A stretch of 47,161 nucleotides of DNA from positions 1 to 47,161 of the forward strand of contig DCWG01000036.1 in NCBI GenBank assembly GCA_002327525.1, written 5' to 3'. The notes beneath the pieces are model-generated. The model had not been told where the DNA came from. It was given only the letters and a program-made list of their open reading frames with translations, and made no database searches. Source of the DNA: Gammaproteobacteria bacterium UBA2168. Lineage in GTDB: Bacteria > Pseudomonadota > Gammaproteobacteria > Pseudomonadales > Azotimanducaceae. The position numbers and the translations under genes are program-made. Of the stretch, positions 1 to 7,961 are shown in pieces. How positions within the stretch are numbered: the first letter of the stretch is position 1; the number at the start of each line of letters is the position of its first letter.

Positions 1-226
1 TGTCTGCCAATTGGGCGAAGAGTTCCGCGCGCCGAATATGCAGGCCCGCTAAGCTGGGGCGTTCTACGTCAAACGCGTCGAGCCGCCATCCTTGCGGCAG
101 AACCTGCCGCACTGCGGAAGGTGCCCATATCGGAGTAGTGAACCACGCGAGCGCCGTTGCAATCGCGAACGTTGCGAGTGCGGTGGCGATGTAGCGTCTG
201 ACGAAGGCAGGAGGCACGCGGCACAC
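1..226 (-). CDS. N-terminus of a YdbH/AsmA-like membrane-anchored protein (runs off the left edge)
   Basis: The complement strand from a GTG at 226 (or a second GTG at 217) stays open to the window edge. It encodes an Arg-Arg-Tyr followed by an Ala/Thr-rich membrane anchor (about residues 10-35), then WAPSAVRQVLPQGWRLDAF and a stretch alternating 'RPSLAGLHIRRAELFA'. Inference: one N-terminal anchor followed by a proline/glycine turn and a beta-rich start resembles intermembrane phospholipid-transport proteins of the YdbH/AsmA (DUF748-like) group, which span the periplasm. Only about 75 residues are visible, so the family call is tentative. The reading frame itself is convincing because it is open, hydrophobic where expected and unlike the frames around it. 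An in-frame TGA lies a few codons upstream of the GTG. The neighbouring pseudogene ends about 70 bases upstream on the same strand. Confidence 0.5.
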   Translation of the reverse strand, partial: MCRVPPAFVRRYIATALATFAIATALAWFTTPIWAPSAVRQVLPQGWRLDAFDVERPSLAGLHIRRAELFAQLAD

Positions 227-294
227 GTCCGGGCGAGAATTGGATCACGAAGCATAGCGCGCTCTGTACCTGTTTTGGGGTGGCCCTGCGTAAT

Positions 295-1295
295 TCATGG
301 TGGCAGCGATGGAGGTGGAGGCACGCGTTGCGTACCCCACGCCCGGGATCGCCGGTCAGCGCGCTCCGGCCGACGCTGCCGCCGTGCCTCGGCGGCACAT
401 CGCTGCATCGCCACGAACTCACGCGCATCCAGACCACCGTCGCCGTTCGTATCGACGCCTTTGAAGCCCTGCACGAGGCGTTTCTTCAGATTCGGTGGCA
501 ACTCGCTCCATACCGGCTTGCCGTCCATATCCTGGTCCATGAAGCCGATGATGTAGTTCTCGAACACACCCTCTTGATCCTTGCTGAGATCCTCGCTTTC
601 CGTGGAGCCGACCAGGATGTGGTGTACTACCACGTTGCGGTCGCCGGGCACGACGGTCGCTGACGTGACCCAGATGTCACGGTCGAGTGGGTTTTTTCAC
701 GACCGGAAAGTTGTAGTCCACGATGCCGCTTGCCGGGATCTCGACGATGAGGTTCGGCTCTGCGAGGGGCCATTCGGTGACACGCGTGTTTGCCACGACC
801 AGAGGATCGGGTCCCTCGCCGAGCGCAGCGCCCGCCTCGATCCAGTGGGTGAGAGTCTGCACCTGATCGACGGAAAGGCTGCGATCACCCTTCCAGGTGC
901 CGACATGAGGACCCGCGTGCCAGGGCGGCATGCGCTTGGTGCGGATCACTTTGCAAATCATGGGCGCAAAACCGCGCACCATGTTGTAGTCCGGCATTGC
1001 TCAGGAGCCGATGCCGCCTTGTGTGGCATGCCACACACTTTTGCTGCAGCAGCGGTGCGATCGTTTCGCTGTAGCTGATCTGCTCATGCGCCTTGCCGCG
1101 TTCCGTGAAATTAATGAGGCAGCCGTTGACCTGAATCATGAATACGATGGCTGCCGCATCGCGGTGGTAATACAGCTCACGTGCTTTGCCTTCGTGATCG
1201 AGCAGCACGAAATTGTCCACACGCAGGGCCTGAGCTGGCTGGGGCGTCAGAGTACCGAGCGTCGCCAACAGCGTGGCCAGAATGACACTGGTGCG
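295..1295 (-). pseudogene. Broken redoxin / cytochrome c / copper monooxygenase-like protein with EF-hand
   Basis: The pieces lie in three frames, in order along the complement strand. First come a signal-peptide-like start (ATLLATLGTLTPQPAQA), a short redoxin-like segment (VDNFVLLDHEGKARELYY) and a CVACH haem-binding motif. The frame then shifts near 1020 and meets an in-frame TGA before AMPDYNMVRGFAPMI, which continues to MPPWHAGPHVG, a typical segment of cytochrome c/PHM-like proteins. A second shift at 693-698 has six A where five restore the frame (NPLDRDIWVTSATVVPGDR, then VVVHHILVG). The last part holds an EF-hand-like loop (DTNGDGGLDAREF). Known: related exported proteins combine a redoxin, a c-type haem and an ascorbate-dependent copper monooxygenase-like domain. 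Here the redoxin is also much too short. Two frameshifts, one stop and a shortened N-terminus mark a dead gene. It overlaps the 3' end of the epoxide-hydrolase-like gene. Confidence 0.75.
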
Positions 1296-2332
1296 TCACA
1301 CTCAGATCTCCGAACGGAAGTAAGCAGGGGAATACCGAGGTATAGCGCGTCAAGGTGTCGCAGAATAGATGCGCCTATGAGGTCCGCGTGGCTCTCCATC
1401 AACCAGTGTCCGGCGTCGAGTTCTACTTCGGTGAAGGGCCCGTCCAGATAACGGCCCTGGGCCGCCACTGCGGAGCGGCCCACCGCGGGATCTTTGTTGC
1501 CCCAGATGAACAGCACAGGTAAGCGCACGACGGGATCGGCCTCGCTGTCCTCCAGCGCTGCTGCCCGGTACCAATTGAGCGCTGCGGTGAGGGCGCCGGG
1601 TTCCCTGAAAACAGTGACGTATTCCTCGCGTACGGCAGTGGCGTGCTCGGCATAGAGCGTTTTCAGCAAGCTCAACCCATTGAAAGTAAGGAGTATTTCG
1701 GGGAGTAAGGGGGTTCGGAAGAGCAACATGTAGCTACTCTTCGATTGCTGCTCCGCATCATTGGCGATGGCCTCGCCAAACGCGGCCAGATGGGGTATGG
1801 ACAGCGACGTCCAGCTTTCCAGGCGTTCGGCGTGGTGCATGGCCATGCCCCAGCCCACCCCTGCCCCCCAGTCGTGTCCGACCAGATGGAAGGTATCGAA
1901 ACCCACGTGCTCGGCCACGTCTAGCACGTCCTGCATCAGGTGGGCGATTTGATAATCCGAAACGGATTCCGGCCGCGCTCCGGGGGAATAACCCCGCTGA
2001 TCGAAAGCGACCACTCGATAACCGGCTGTCGCGAGAGTGTTGATCAGAGGCGTCCACATCACGGAGGTTTCGGGAAATCCGTGCAGCAGCACCACGTTCC
2101 CCTTCGGTTGGGGAGTTCGAAAACCTGCAACCCGAGCACGAAACTCAAGGGCACCGGTGCCTATGCGTACCAGTCCATCAGGTTGATTCGGGGCGAACAG
2201 CGGCAACCCGGCGGTGTGCGCTGTATGCGAGCGGTCATGGTCGAGCGATGCCCATGCGCCCAGCCACATTACCGCGACTGTGCCGACCACGAGCACGAGC
2301 AGTACCAGAATCAGGCGTTTGATCCACAACAT
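1247..2332 (-). CDS. Alpha/beta hydrolase, epoxide hydrolase-like, membrane-anchored
   Basis: The product is 361 residues. An N-terminal membrane anchor (about residues 3-27) is followed by an alpha/beta hydrolase domain with the oxyanion-hole motif HGFPE, the nucleophile elbow GHDWGAGVG with the catalytic Asp, and the acid/base region DAGHWLMESH. These are the hallmarks of soluble epoxide hydrolases and haloalkane dehalogenases, and HGFPE favours epoxide hydrolase. ATG at 2332 is preferred because GGAGG lies 8 bases upstream; a GTG at 2338 would sit too close to it. The last 20 or so residues (from SVRRSEC) are unlike the family and read into the leader region of the pseudogene downstream, so the original stop may have been lost. 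Substrate unknown. It probably acts in the periplasm or at the inner-membrane surface. Confidence 0.85.
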   Translation of the reverse strand: MLWIKRLILVLLVLVVGTVAVMWLGAWASLDHDRSHTAHTAGLPLFAPNQPDGLVRIGTGALEFRARVAGFRTPQPKGNVVLLHGFPETSVMWTPLINTLATAGYRVVAFDQRGYSPGARPESVSDYQIAHLMQDVLDVAEHVGFDTFHLVGHDWGAGVGWGMAMHHAERLESWTSLSIPHLAAFGEAIANDAEQQSKSSYMLLFRTPLLPEILLTFNGLSLLKTLYAEHATAVREEYVTVFREPGALTAALNWYRAAALEDSEADPVVRLPVLFIWGNKDPAVGRSAVAAQGRYLDGPFTEVELDAGHWLMESHADLIGASILRHLDALYLGIPLLTSVRRSECDAPVSFWPRCWRRSVL

Positions 2333-2417
2333 GTCCACGACCTCCGGATGGCAGATGCACGTTTGTGCTCTATCAGGGTTTAAAGTACGCCTTTCGACCC
2401 ACGGTGGGAAACACGAA

Positions 2418-2600
2418 GTGAAACCCTTCAGAGATGCGGCTGCCGGTATTCAGCAACACGGCATCACCCGGGTGGCCTTTCCGCGCATGGACGATCCAAA
2501 GATGATTCCACTTTGGTTTGGGGAAGGGGATGCGGTAACGCCGGAGTTCATCCGAGAGGCCGCCAAGACGGTGCAGATGGGTGTGCAGCTAGGAGGAAAA
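2418..2600 (+). pseudogene. N-terminal remnant of a class I/II PLP aminotransferase
   Basis: From a GTG at 2418 the frame reads VKPFRDAAAGIQQHGITRVAF and then MIPLWFGEGDAVTPEFIREA. This is the characteristic beginning of class I/II pyridoxal-phosphate aminotransferases (PLWFGE.D..TP.FI). Homology stops after about 55 residues, well before the PLP-binding lysine, and the frame runs into unrelated sequence next to the 3' end of cysZ. It is a non-functional 5' fragment, left by a deletion that removed the rest of the gene. Confidence 0.6.
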
Positions 2601-2631
2601 ACGCGCGATCAGATCCATGGAGGAAAGCGGC

Positions 2632-3384
2632 CTAGTAGTCCTTGCGGGGTGTGCCCCCGGAGCTCTGGACATCGCTCTCCAACCGATGCCACAGCAAGGT
2701 GCCGCCCGCGACGGCGACCGGTATCACGAGAATGTTGACGATCGGTACCGACATGAGGGCCGTGGTGCACCCCCCGAAGGCGATAGCGCTCAAGCGATGC
2801 TCGCGCAGTCGCGAACAGGTGTCTTTGAATGGTCGAGCCCAGTTTTCTGCAGGCAGATCGGCGAACTGAACGGCCATCACCCACGCGCCGAAGAAAAACC
2901 AGATCAGCGGCGAGACGGCGTTGACCACGGGAATCAGAGTCAGCAGGAAGGCCGCCAGCAGCCGCGGCAAGTGGTAGAGCATTTTCCGTGCCTCGCGTTT
3001 CACTGCGGCGGCGATGGAGGCGAGCAGTGGGGGCTCGGGTGGAGCCTCGGGTAGCCCGGCTCTGCGTTCAACCACACGCGACAGTTTGCCCATGAACGGC
3101 CCGGAGAAAGCGGCGGCGAGCAAACCGAACAGCCAGCCGCCCACCAGGAAGACGAACAGATAAATCAGCGGTGTGAGCAGCCAGTCGAGAAACGACAGCC
3201 ATTCAGGCAGAACCGCGAGCGCCCGTTCGGACAGAGCGTCTATGGTCGTGATGGCAAACCACAGTCCCATCGCGACGACGAAGAAACTGATCAGGGCAGG
3301 AACCAGTATGAAACGCCAGATACCGCGTTGCCGCAGAATGCGGTAGCCATCGCCGAAAGCGCCGATGCCGGTTGCGACACTCAC
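2632..3384 (-). CDS. cysZ: CysZ-like sulfate transporter / EI24 family membrane protein
   Basis: The product is 250 residues, the usual CysZ length. It starts SVATGIGAFGDGYRILRQRGIW, matching the CysZ N-terminus, followed by hydrophobic segments near residues 25-50, 65-95, 140-175 and 200-235. CysZ is an inner-membrane protein that helps sulfate uptake for cysteine synthesis; that role is known for the family and inferred here. The start is a GTG at 3384 whose G is also the last base of the TAG stop of the upstream aminotransferase (TAGTG), which points to translational coupling. No cysteine-biosynthesis genes are adjacent. Confidence 0.85.
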   Translation of the reverse strand: MSVATGIGAFGDGYRILRQRGIWRFILVPALISFFVVAMGLWFAITTIDALSERALAVLPEWLSFLDWLLTPLIYLFVFLVGGWLFGLLAAAFSGPFMGKLSRVVERRAGLPEAPPEPPLLASIAAAVKREARKMLYHLPRLLAAFLLTLIPVVNAVSPLIWFFFGAWVMAVQFADLPAENWARPFKDTCSRLREHRLSAIAFGGCTTALMSVPIVNILVIPVAVAGGTLLWHRLESDVQSSGGTPRKDY

Positions 3385-4709
3385 TATCCACCGGTCCCCT
3401 GGTCTACCGCCGCGCTCAGTGTGTCCACCATGAAGTCGATCTCGGCTTCGGTGATGATGAAGGGTGGGCCCATGCACACGATGTCGCGCACGACTCCCGT
3501 GCCTCCGCCATAGAAAAACACGCCCCGTTTGAGTCCCGCGCCCACGACGCGATTGGTGATGTTGCGCTCCGCGGCGAAAGGCTCGAGGGTGTCGCGATCC
3601 TCGACCAGCTCGATGGCCTGTAATAGTCCGCGCCCCCGCACCTCGGCCACGTATGGATGGTTGGAGAAGGCATCGTTGAGTCTGCGCTCGAGCTTCTCTC
3701 CCAACGTCCTGGCCCGTTCTACCAGCCCGTCCTCGGACATTATCGTCAGCACCTCGGCGGCCGCGGCGCACGCTGCCGGGTGCGCACCGAAGGTGTGGAA
3801 CATGACGTTCATGCCGCCGTCGTCCAGCGCCTGTCCGATGTCTTCGCGAGTAAATACGCCGCCGAGCGGTGCATAGCCTCCGGCGAGCCCCTTCCCGGAG
3901 ACCAGAATGTCCGGTTCGATGTCCCAATGTTGATAACCGAAAGGTAAACCGGTGCGCCCGAATCCTGTCATCACCTCGTCCATGATCAATAAGACTCCAA
4001 ACTCGTCGCACAGCGCCCGGATGCCCTCCCAATAACCATCAGGTGGAACGATGGCCCCGCCCGAGGAGCCGGTGATGGGCTCGGCGACGAATGCGGCGAT
4101 GGTTTGAGCTCCAACCGCCTCGAATACCGCTCTGGTAGCGTCGATGTAGTGGGCACCGGCATCCGGATGGTGCGATCCCAGCGGACAGCGAAGCGGATAA
4201 GGTGTGGGAGCTTTGGGGTAGGTGTCGAAGCTCTGCTTGAGCGCGTGGGTGAAACCCTTCTTTCTGCCTTCGTGACCACCGGCCGCCATCGTCACCAGCG
4301 TGGTGCCATGATAGGAGATCTCTCGTCCGAGGATGCGGGTGCGGGCATGGTCGCCCCGGGCGGCATGGTACTGGAGTGCGATCTTGATGGCCGACTCGAC
4401 CGCCTCGCTGCCACCGGAGGTCATGTGTATCCGCGAAAGCCGTTGTGGCAGCCAGTCATCGGTCAGTGTGTTGGCAAGTCTCTCTCGCCCCGGGGTCAGC
4501 CAGGGTGGAACGACGTAGGTCGTTTGAAGCGTCGCCTCGGCAACCCTGTCGGCGACCCGTGCCAGTCCGTGGCCGACGTTGACGACTATCGCGCCGCCTG
4601 CCGCATCGAGCAGGCGCTGCCCATCGTCGGTGTACAGATAGACTCCCTCGGTGTTCACGATGTTGATGCTGCGGCCGGGAGAGAACGGCCAGTTTACGTC
4701 CCGGGTCAT
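3384..4709 (-). CDS. Class III PLP-dependent aminotransferase
   Basis: The product is 441 residues, full length for omega-amino acid/diamine transaminases. Visible motifs are the phosphate-binding MTSGGSEAVESAIK, the aromatic SYHG that stacks on PLP, the MDEVMTGFGRTG segment whose Asp contacts the pyridine nitrogen, and the SGKGLAGGYAPLG motif with the Schiff-base lysine. It transfers amino groups from an amine or omega-amino acid to a keto acid in the cytoplasm; the substrate cannot be told from sequence. It begins two bases after the MORN lipoprotein stop and ends in a one-base overlap with cysZ, so the three genes form one operon. Confidence 0.9.
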   Translation of the reverse strand: MTRDVNWPFSPGRSINIVNTEGVYLYTDDGQRLLDAAGGAIVVNVGHGLARVADRVAEATLQTTYVVPPWLTPGRERLANTLTDDWLPQRLSRIHMTSGGSEAVESAIKIALQYHAARGDHARTRILGREISYHGTTLVTMAAGGHEGRKKGFTHALKQSFDTYPKAPTPYPLRCPLGSHHPDAGAHYIDATRAVFEAVGAQTIAAFVAEPITGSSGGAIVPPDGYWEGIRALCDEFGVLLIMDEVMTGFGRTGLPFGYQHWDIEPDILVSGKGLAGGYAPLGGVFTREDIGQALDDGGMNVMFHTFGAHPAACAAAAEVLTIMSEDGLVERARTLGEKLERRLNDAFSNHPYVAEVRGRGLLQAIELVEDRDTLEPFAAERNITNRVVGAGLKRGVFFYGGGTGVVRDIVCMGPPFIITEAEIDFMVDTLSAAVDQGTGG

Positions 4710-4711
4710 GC

Positions 4712-5587
4712 TCAGCCTTCCTTGCTATGATGGTTGATCAGTTTGAGGTGTTCACCCGCTTCGTCAATGCCCTTCTCGGATGCGAGTGTCAGCCAGTATC
4801 GTGTTCTGTGTTTGTCGGGCGGGGGGTCTTTGTACTGTAGTTTGTACTGTAGATAGGCGAGACCAAACAGCAGACAGGCATGCGGATCACCCGTGCTGGC
4901 TTGCCTCTCGAGCCACCCTAGAAACAGGCGTTCCAGCCGTTCACGGCTGCGGTACAGGGCACCGGCAAACTCGCCTCCACCCGGAAGTTCTACCAGTCCG
5001 CTCGCAATGCAGTCGTGGTTCCGTATTCCCGTCAGCCGAATACCCGAGGCCAGGACACGCATGCCGAGCCCGAGCGGGACGTTGGCCTCCCACAGACCCT
5101 CGTGCCTGGAACCGTCGGTGAACGTGGAGCTACCCTGTCCGTGGCGCTCTCCATCACGCCACTCTCCCTCGTAGGTACTGCCTGAGGCATCCTCCCAGAT
5201 TCCGGAGCCGTGCCGTCGGTCCGCGTGCCATTGACCCCGGTAGCGCTCGCCGTAGGACGTGGTCAGTGCGCCACTGCCTCGCCTGAAAGCGGTGACGAAA
5301 TCACCCTGGTAGATATTGCCGGTGGCGCTTGTCGAAGTTCCGCGGCCGTGCGGTTTGCCGTGTTCGAGCCGACCCTCGTAACGCCTGCCATCCGCCCATT
5401 CGAGGATCGCATCTCCGGTGAACTTAAACCGAGTGCTGTCGATACGCAGCACCCGGCCATCTGGTAGCGTGAGGGTCGCCGCATCGATGTCGTTGACGCC
5501 GGCGGGCGTGACACCCGGGGGGATCTTCACACACCCGCCAATGATCCATGTCAGGAGGAGGGGCAGCATCGTCAGCCGGTAGGACAT
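4712..5587 (-). CDS. MORN-repeat lipoprotein
   Basis: The product is 291 residues. The start ATG at 5587 is followed by a lipoprotein signal (MLPLLLTWIIGGC, lipobox IGGC), so it should be lipidated and exported. After a short linker come about five classical MORN motifs (YEGRLEHGKPHGRGT, YQGDF...RRGSG, YRGQWHADRRHGSG, YEGEWRDGERHGQG, HEGLWEANVPLGLG) over roughly residues 75-210, then a C-terminal helical part resembling a Sel1-type repeat. MORN repeats usually bind membranes or proteins. It is first gene of the operon with the aminotransferase and CysZ. A 12-bp perfect tandem duplication at 4829-4852 doubles the residues LQYK. An upstream start at 5794 would overlap the divergent gene at 5700 and lacks the lipoprotein signal at its N-terminus. 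Confidence 0.8.
   Translation of the reverse strand: MSYRLTMLPLLLTWIIGGCVKIPPGVTPAGVNDIDAATLTLPDGRVLRIDSTRFKFTGDAILEWADGRRYEGRLEHGKPHGRGTSTSATGNIYQGDFVTAFRRGSGALTTSYGERYRGQWHADRRHGSGIWEDASGSTYEGEWRDGERHGQGSSTFTDGSRHEGLWEANVPLGLGMRVLASGIRLTGIRNHDCIASGLVELPGGGEFAGALYRSRERLERLFLGWLERQASTGDPHACLLFGLAYLQYKLQYKDPPPDKHRTRYWLTLASEKGIDEAGEHLKLINHHSKEG
4829..4852. repeat. 12-bp perfect tandem duplication in the MORN lipoprotein gene
   Basis: TTTGTACTGTAG occurs twice in direct succession (4829-4840 and 4841-4852). In the encoded protein this doubles LQYK without breaking the frame. It looks like a slippage duplication. Confidence 0.85.
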
Positions 5588-5699
5588 ACACGGATGAAAG
5601 ACGATTCCCCGCCAAAACACAAAGCCGCGACTCAGGGTGCGGCTGTCCGGCGAAGCAGGGTTTGCTAAAGTGCTCGTCTTTGTTGTGCGAGTACGGGAA

Positions 5700-6725
5700 A
5701 TGAGTGAAGGGAAGGGCGTTTCGGAGGGGATCGACGCGGAAGCGGTCACTGGTTGGCTGACTAGGCACATCGAGGGACTGGCACCGCCTGTCACTTTCTC
5801 CCTGATCGCCGGGGGTCACTCGAATCTCACGTTTCGATGCTTGGATAGTGCCGGAGCAGCGTTCGTGTTGCGCCGCCCACCGCTTGGACACGTCCTTGAA
5901 AGCGCGCATGACATGGGCCGCGAACATCGAATCATCTCGGCACTCGTCGATGAACCCGTACCGGCGCCGCGAACGATAGGTCTGTGCGAGGACCGGGAAG
6001 TGAACGGTGCGCCCTTTTATGTCATGCAGTTTGTGGATGGTGCGGTATTGCACGATGCGGAAGTGACCCGCGCCATCCCGGAGCACGATCGCCATGCGCT
6101 GGGAGTCGACGTCATCGACGTGTTGTCGCGCCTGCATGCGGTTGATCCGGACGCCGTCGGCCTTGGTGATCTCGGCCGCAAGGAAGCCTATCTGGCGCGG
6201 CAGTTGCGGCGCTGGAACAAGCAGTGGGAAGCGACCAAGACACACGAGATCCCGGCGATGGAGGCGACCTCCCAAATACTGGAAGCTCGCATGCCGGAGC
6301 AAATCGGATCGGCCATCGTGCACGGCGACTACCGTCTCGGCAACATGATCGTGGGCGAGGGACGAATCCGTGCGGTGCTCGACTGGGAATTATGCACACT
6401 AGGCGATCCGCTGGCGGACGTTGGTTACCTGTTGAACGCATGGGTGGAACCTGAAGACGGGCTGGGAGAGGTGGCGCCCACGGCGATCGGTGGATTTCCG
6501 ACGCGTGATGAGTTGTGCCGGCGCTACAGTGACGCCACCGGCCGGGATTTGTCGGCGATCAACTACTATCGAGCCTTCTCCCACTGGCGCCTGGCGGCGA
6601 TCGGCCAGGGTGTCTACAAGCGCTATCTGGTCGGCGCTATGGGGGATCAGCAGGGCATGGACCTGGATGTCTACAAGGAGTCGGTCGCCACGAGGGCGCA
6701 GGCCGCGCTCGATCTGTTGGATTGA
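5700..6725 (+). CDS. APH-fold phosphotransferase family protein (acyl-CoA-pathway type)
   Basis: The product is 341 residues with the aminoglycoside-phosphotransferase/kinase fold. Visible motifs are a glycine-rich loop region (IAGGHSNLTFRC), the catalytic loop IVHGDYRLGNMIV (HGD....N) and the metal-binding VLDWELCTLGDPLAD. Proteins of this subtype usually sit beside acyl-CoA dehydrogenases, or are fused to them (ACAD10/11-like), and are thought to phosphorylate hydroxyacyl substrates. That role is known for the ACAD10/11 group and inferred here. ATG at 5700 is chosen because the family alignment starts after it and a purine-rich stretch precedes it. The gene is transcribed divergently from the MORN lipoprotein operon. 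Confidence 0.85.
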   Translation: MSEGKGVSEGIDAEAVTGWLTRHIEGLAPPVTFSLIAGGHSNLTFRCLDSAGAAFVLRRPPLGHVLESAHDMGREHRIISALVDEPVPAPRTIGLCEDREVNGAPFYVMQFVDGAVLHDAEVTRAIPEHDRHALGVDVIDVLSRLHAVDPDAVGLGDLGRKEAYLARQLRRWNKQWEATKTHEIPAMEATSQILEARMPEQIGSAIVHGDYRLGNMIVGEGRIRAVLDWELCTLGDPLADVGYLLNAWVEPEDGLGEVAPTAIGGFPTRDELCRRYSDATGRDLSAINYYRAFSHWRLAAIGQGVYKRYLVGAMGDQQGMDLDVYKESVATRAQAALDLLD

Positions 6726-6754
6726 GCGCTGGCGGAGGTGGGCGTGGCTACTGG

Positions 6755-7071
6755 CTAGCTATCACCCGCGCCGGTTACGACGCCGGCCTGGTTGCGGTTG
6801 CGTTCGAGGGATTCGAGGCTTTCGCGAGGCATGCGATCCCATTCTTCCTGTGATCGGCACAGCTTGCGTGAAACGCGTGTTCCCGTCTCCCGTTCGCGCC
6901 GACAGACGCGCCGGTGGCCGGTGCTTGCCGCGCGGGCTGTGCGGTGGTTTGACCGGGCGTGGCTGCCGCTGTCTCATCGCTGGTGGAGCGCGCAGCGGGC
7001 GTGCCAGCACACCCGGAGAGGAAAAGAACCGTTGTGAGGCAGATTGCGAGTACGGATGAGCTTTTTGTCAT
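6755..7071 (-). pseudogene. Frameshifted small lipoprotein, Cys-rich C-terminus (copy 1)
   Basis: From ATG 7071 the frame gives a clear lipoprotein signal (LTTVLFLSGCAG) and an Ala/Thr/Pro/Gln-rich linker to about residue 55. The recognisable C-terminus lies in another frame near 6890: RETGTRVSRKLCRSQEEWD, then RMPRESLESLERNRNQ, ending at TAG 6755. The motif TGTR....+.C...EW is shared with the neighbouring copy at 7177-7528 and with short lipoproteins or exported proteins of Proteobacteria that I recognise only as an unnamed family. Whether the shift is a mutation or an assembly error cannot be decided here. Function unknown. Confidence 0.65.
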
Positions 7072-7132
7072 CTCGGCGCTTCATGTTGAATTGCGGCGGG
7101 CTAATGTAGTCGATTTTGCGTTGACTCGTAGC

Positions 7133-7167
7133 GGGCGAATGTTCGCCCGGTCCGCAGATTTCTGCGG
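7133..7167. other. Two adjacent perfect hairpins between the twin lipoprotein genes
   Basis: GGGCGAA-TG-TTCGCCC (7133-7148) and CCGCAG-ATTT-CTGCGG (7152-7167) are perfect inverted repeats three bases apart, just 3' of the stop of the copy at 7177-7528. Neither has a clear T tail on the complement strand, so a Rho-independent terminator is not certain. They may protect or end the upstream transcript. Confidence 0.6.
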
Positions 7168-7176
7168 CGCAGGCTC

Positions 7177-7528
7177 CTAGCGCAGTAATTCCATCTCGTT
7201 CTGGTAGAGGTACTCGAGCGATTCGTCGCAAATCCGGTCCCACTGATGCTGAGGGAGGCACACGGCTTTTTTTCACGCGGGTACCTGTTGCCACCCGCTT
7301 GCACACGCGGATGTCGTGGATCTTCAAGTCGGTGCGGTAGGTGGCCGACAACTGAGGCGAACCCTGCGCGGCCGTGTTGGTGGCGCTACAACCGGCGAGG
7401 CAGGCCACAGCCAGCAGTACCGGAACCAGAGCAGCCCGTCGCAGCGTGGCAAATGATCTGGCCGTGAACTCGTATACGTGATGTATCCCGCCCCCTTGCA
7501 GCTCGCCTGCATCTTGGTGCTGACGCAA
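7177..7528 (-). pseudogene. Frameshifted small lipoprotein, Cys-rich C-terminus (copy 2)
   Basis: The complement strand encodes a lipoprotein signal (LVPVLLAVACLAGCSAT), a short linker and then DLKIHDIRVCKRVATGTRVKK. The frame breaks at a run of seven A (7268-7274). With six A the protein continues AVCLPQHQWDRICDESLEYL and stops at TAG 7177. That C-terminus aligns with the copy at 6755-7071 (TGTR, second Cys, W-D-R, E-S-L-E), so the two are tandem paralogues. The true start is unclear: the open frame begins at TTG 7528, but an ATG in another frame a little downstream could belong to the original gene after a further shift. It lies downstream of the strong complement-strand promoter at 7894-7921. 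Confidence 0.6.
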
Positions 7529-7893
7529 CCTGATGTGAAGGCCGCGTTGAGATGCGGTGTATGTTGTCGGTCAATCACCAGGTGCCGTGAGTCCCCTGTG
7601 CTGCGAGAAAAGCCCTAGAGCGCTGCCCGGGCCATGGTTTGGTCCTTGCAGCCCTTGAGGTGATCCGGGAGATGCTGGTAGCGAGCGTATAGATCCATTG
7701 TCGCTGGCCAGAAATGCTGCACCGCAAGTGAGAATCTACCCGCGTATCAGTTTTGGGGTCTGCGATAAGGAGGGGAAGAAAAAAGGCGTGTCAGTGGTTG
7801 GCACCGCTGAAAGCAACTCCGCTTCTGGGGGAAGGACACTTGAAAGGGAGGACTGCTTGAGTTGCGTGCACGCCTGTAACCTGATGTGGACCC
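7529..7893. other. Non-coding stretch downstream of the 7.9-kb promoter
   Basis: I find no supported gene in these 365 bases. Short frames on either strand lack family features and ribosome-binding sites. It would form the 5' leader of the twin-lipoprotein transcript if the promoter at 7894-7921 is active, so a small RNA or a decayed gene is possible. Confidence 0.35.
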
Positions 7894-7921
7894 ATTATGT
7901 ACAGTACAAAGCTGGTGTCAA
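7894..7921 (-). promoter_or_regulatory. Strong sigma70-like promoter, complement strand, with TGTACA-type sites
   Basis: Read on the complement strand: TTGACA (7921-7916, perfect -35), a 16-base spacer, then CATAAT (7899-7894). The spacer and -10 edge contain TTTGTAC-TGTACA, and another TGTACA lies at 7940-7945 just upstream. The same elements occur at the promoter of the adjacent MerR gene. The promoter points left, toward the twin lipoproteins, with a leader of about 370 bases that holds no convincing gene. Confidence 0.6.
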
Positions 7922-7961
7922 TGTTTTTTTTTAATTTTTGTACAGGTTTTGTTCAGGGTGG

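Noticed and set aside
7698..7934. 78-codon frame on the + strand downstream of the MerR gene
   Set aside because: No ribosome-binding site, no recognisable family, and it overlaps the strong opposite promoter.
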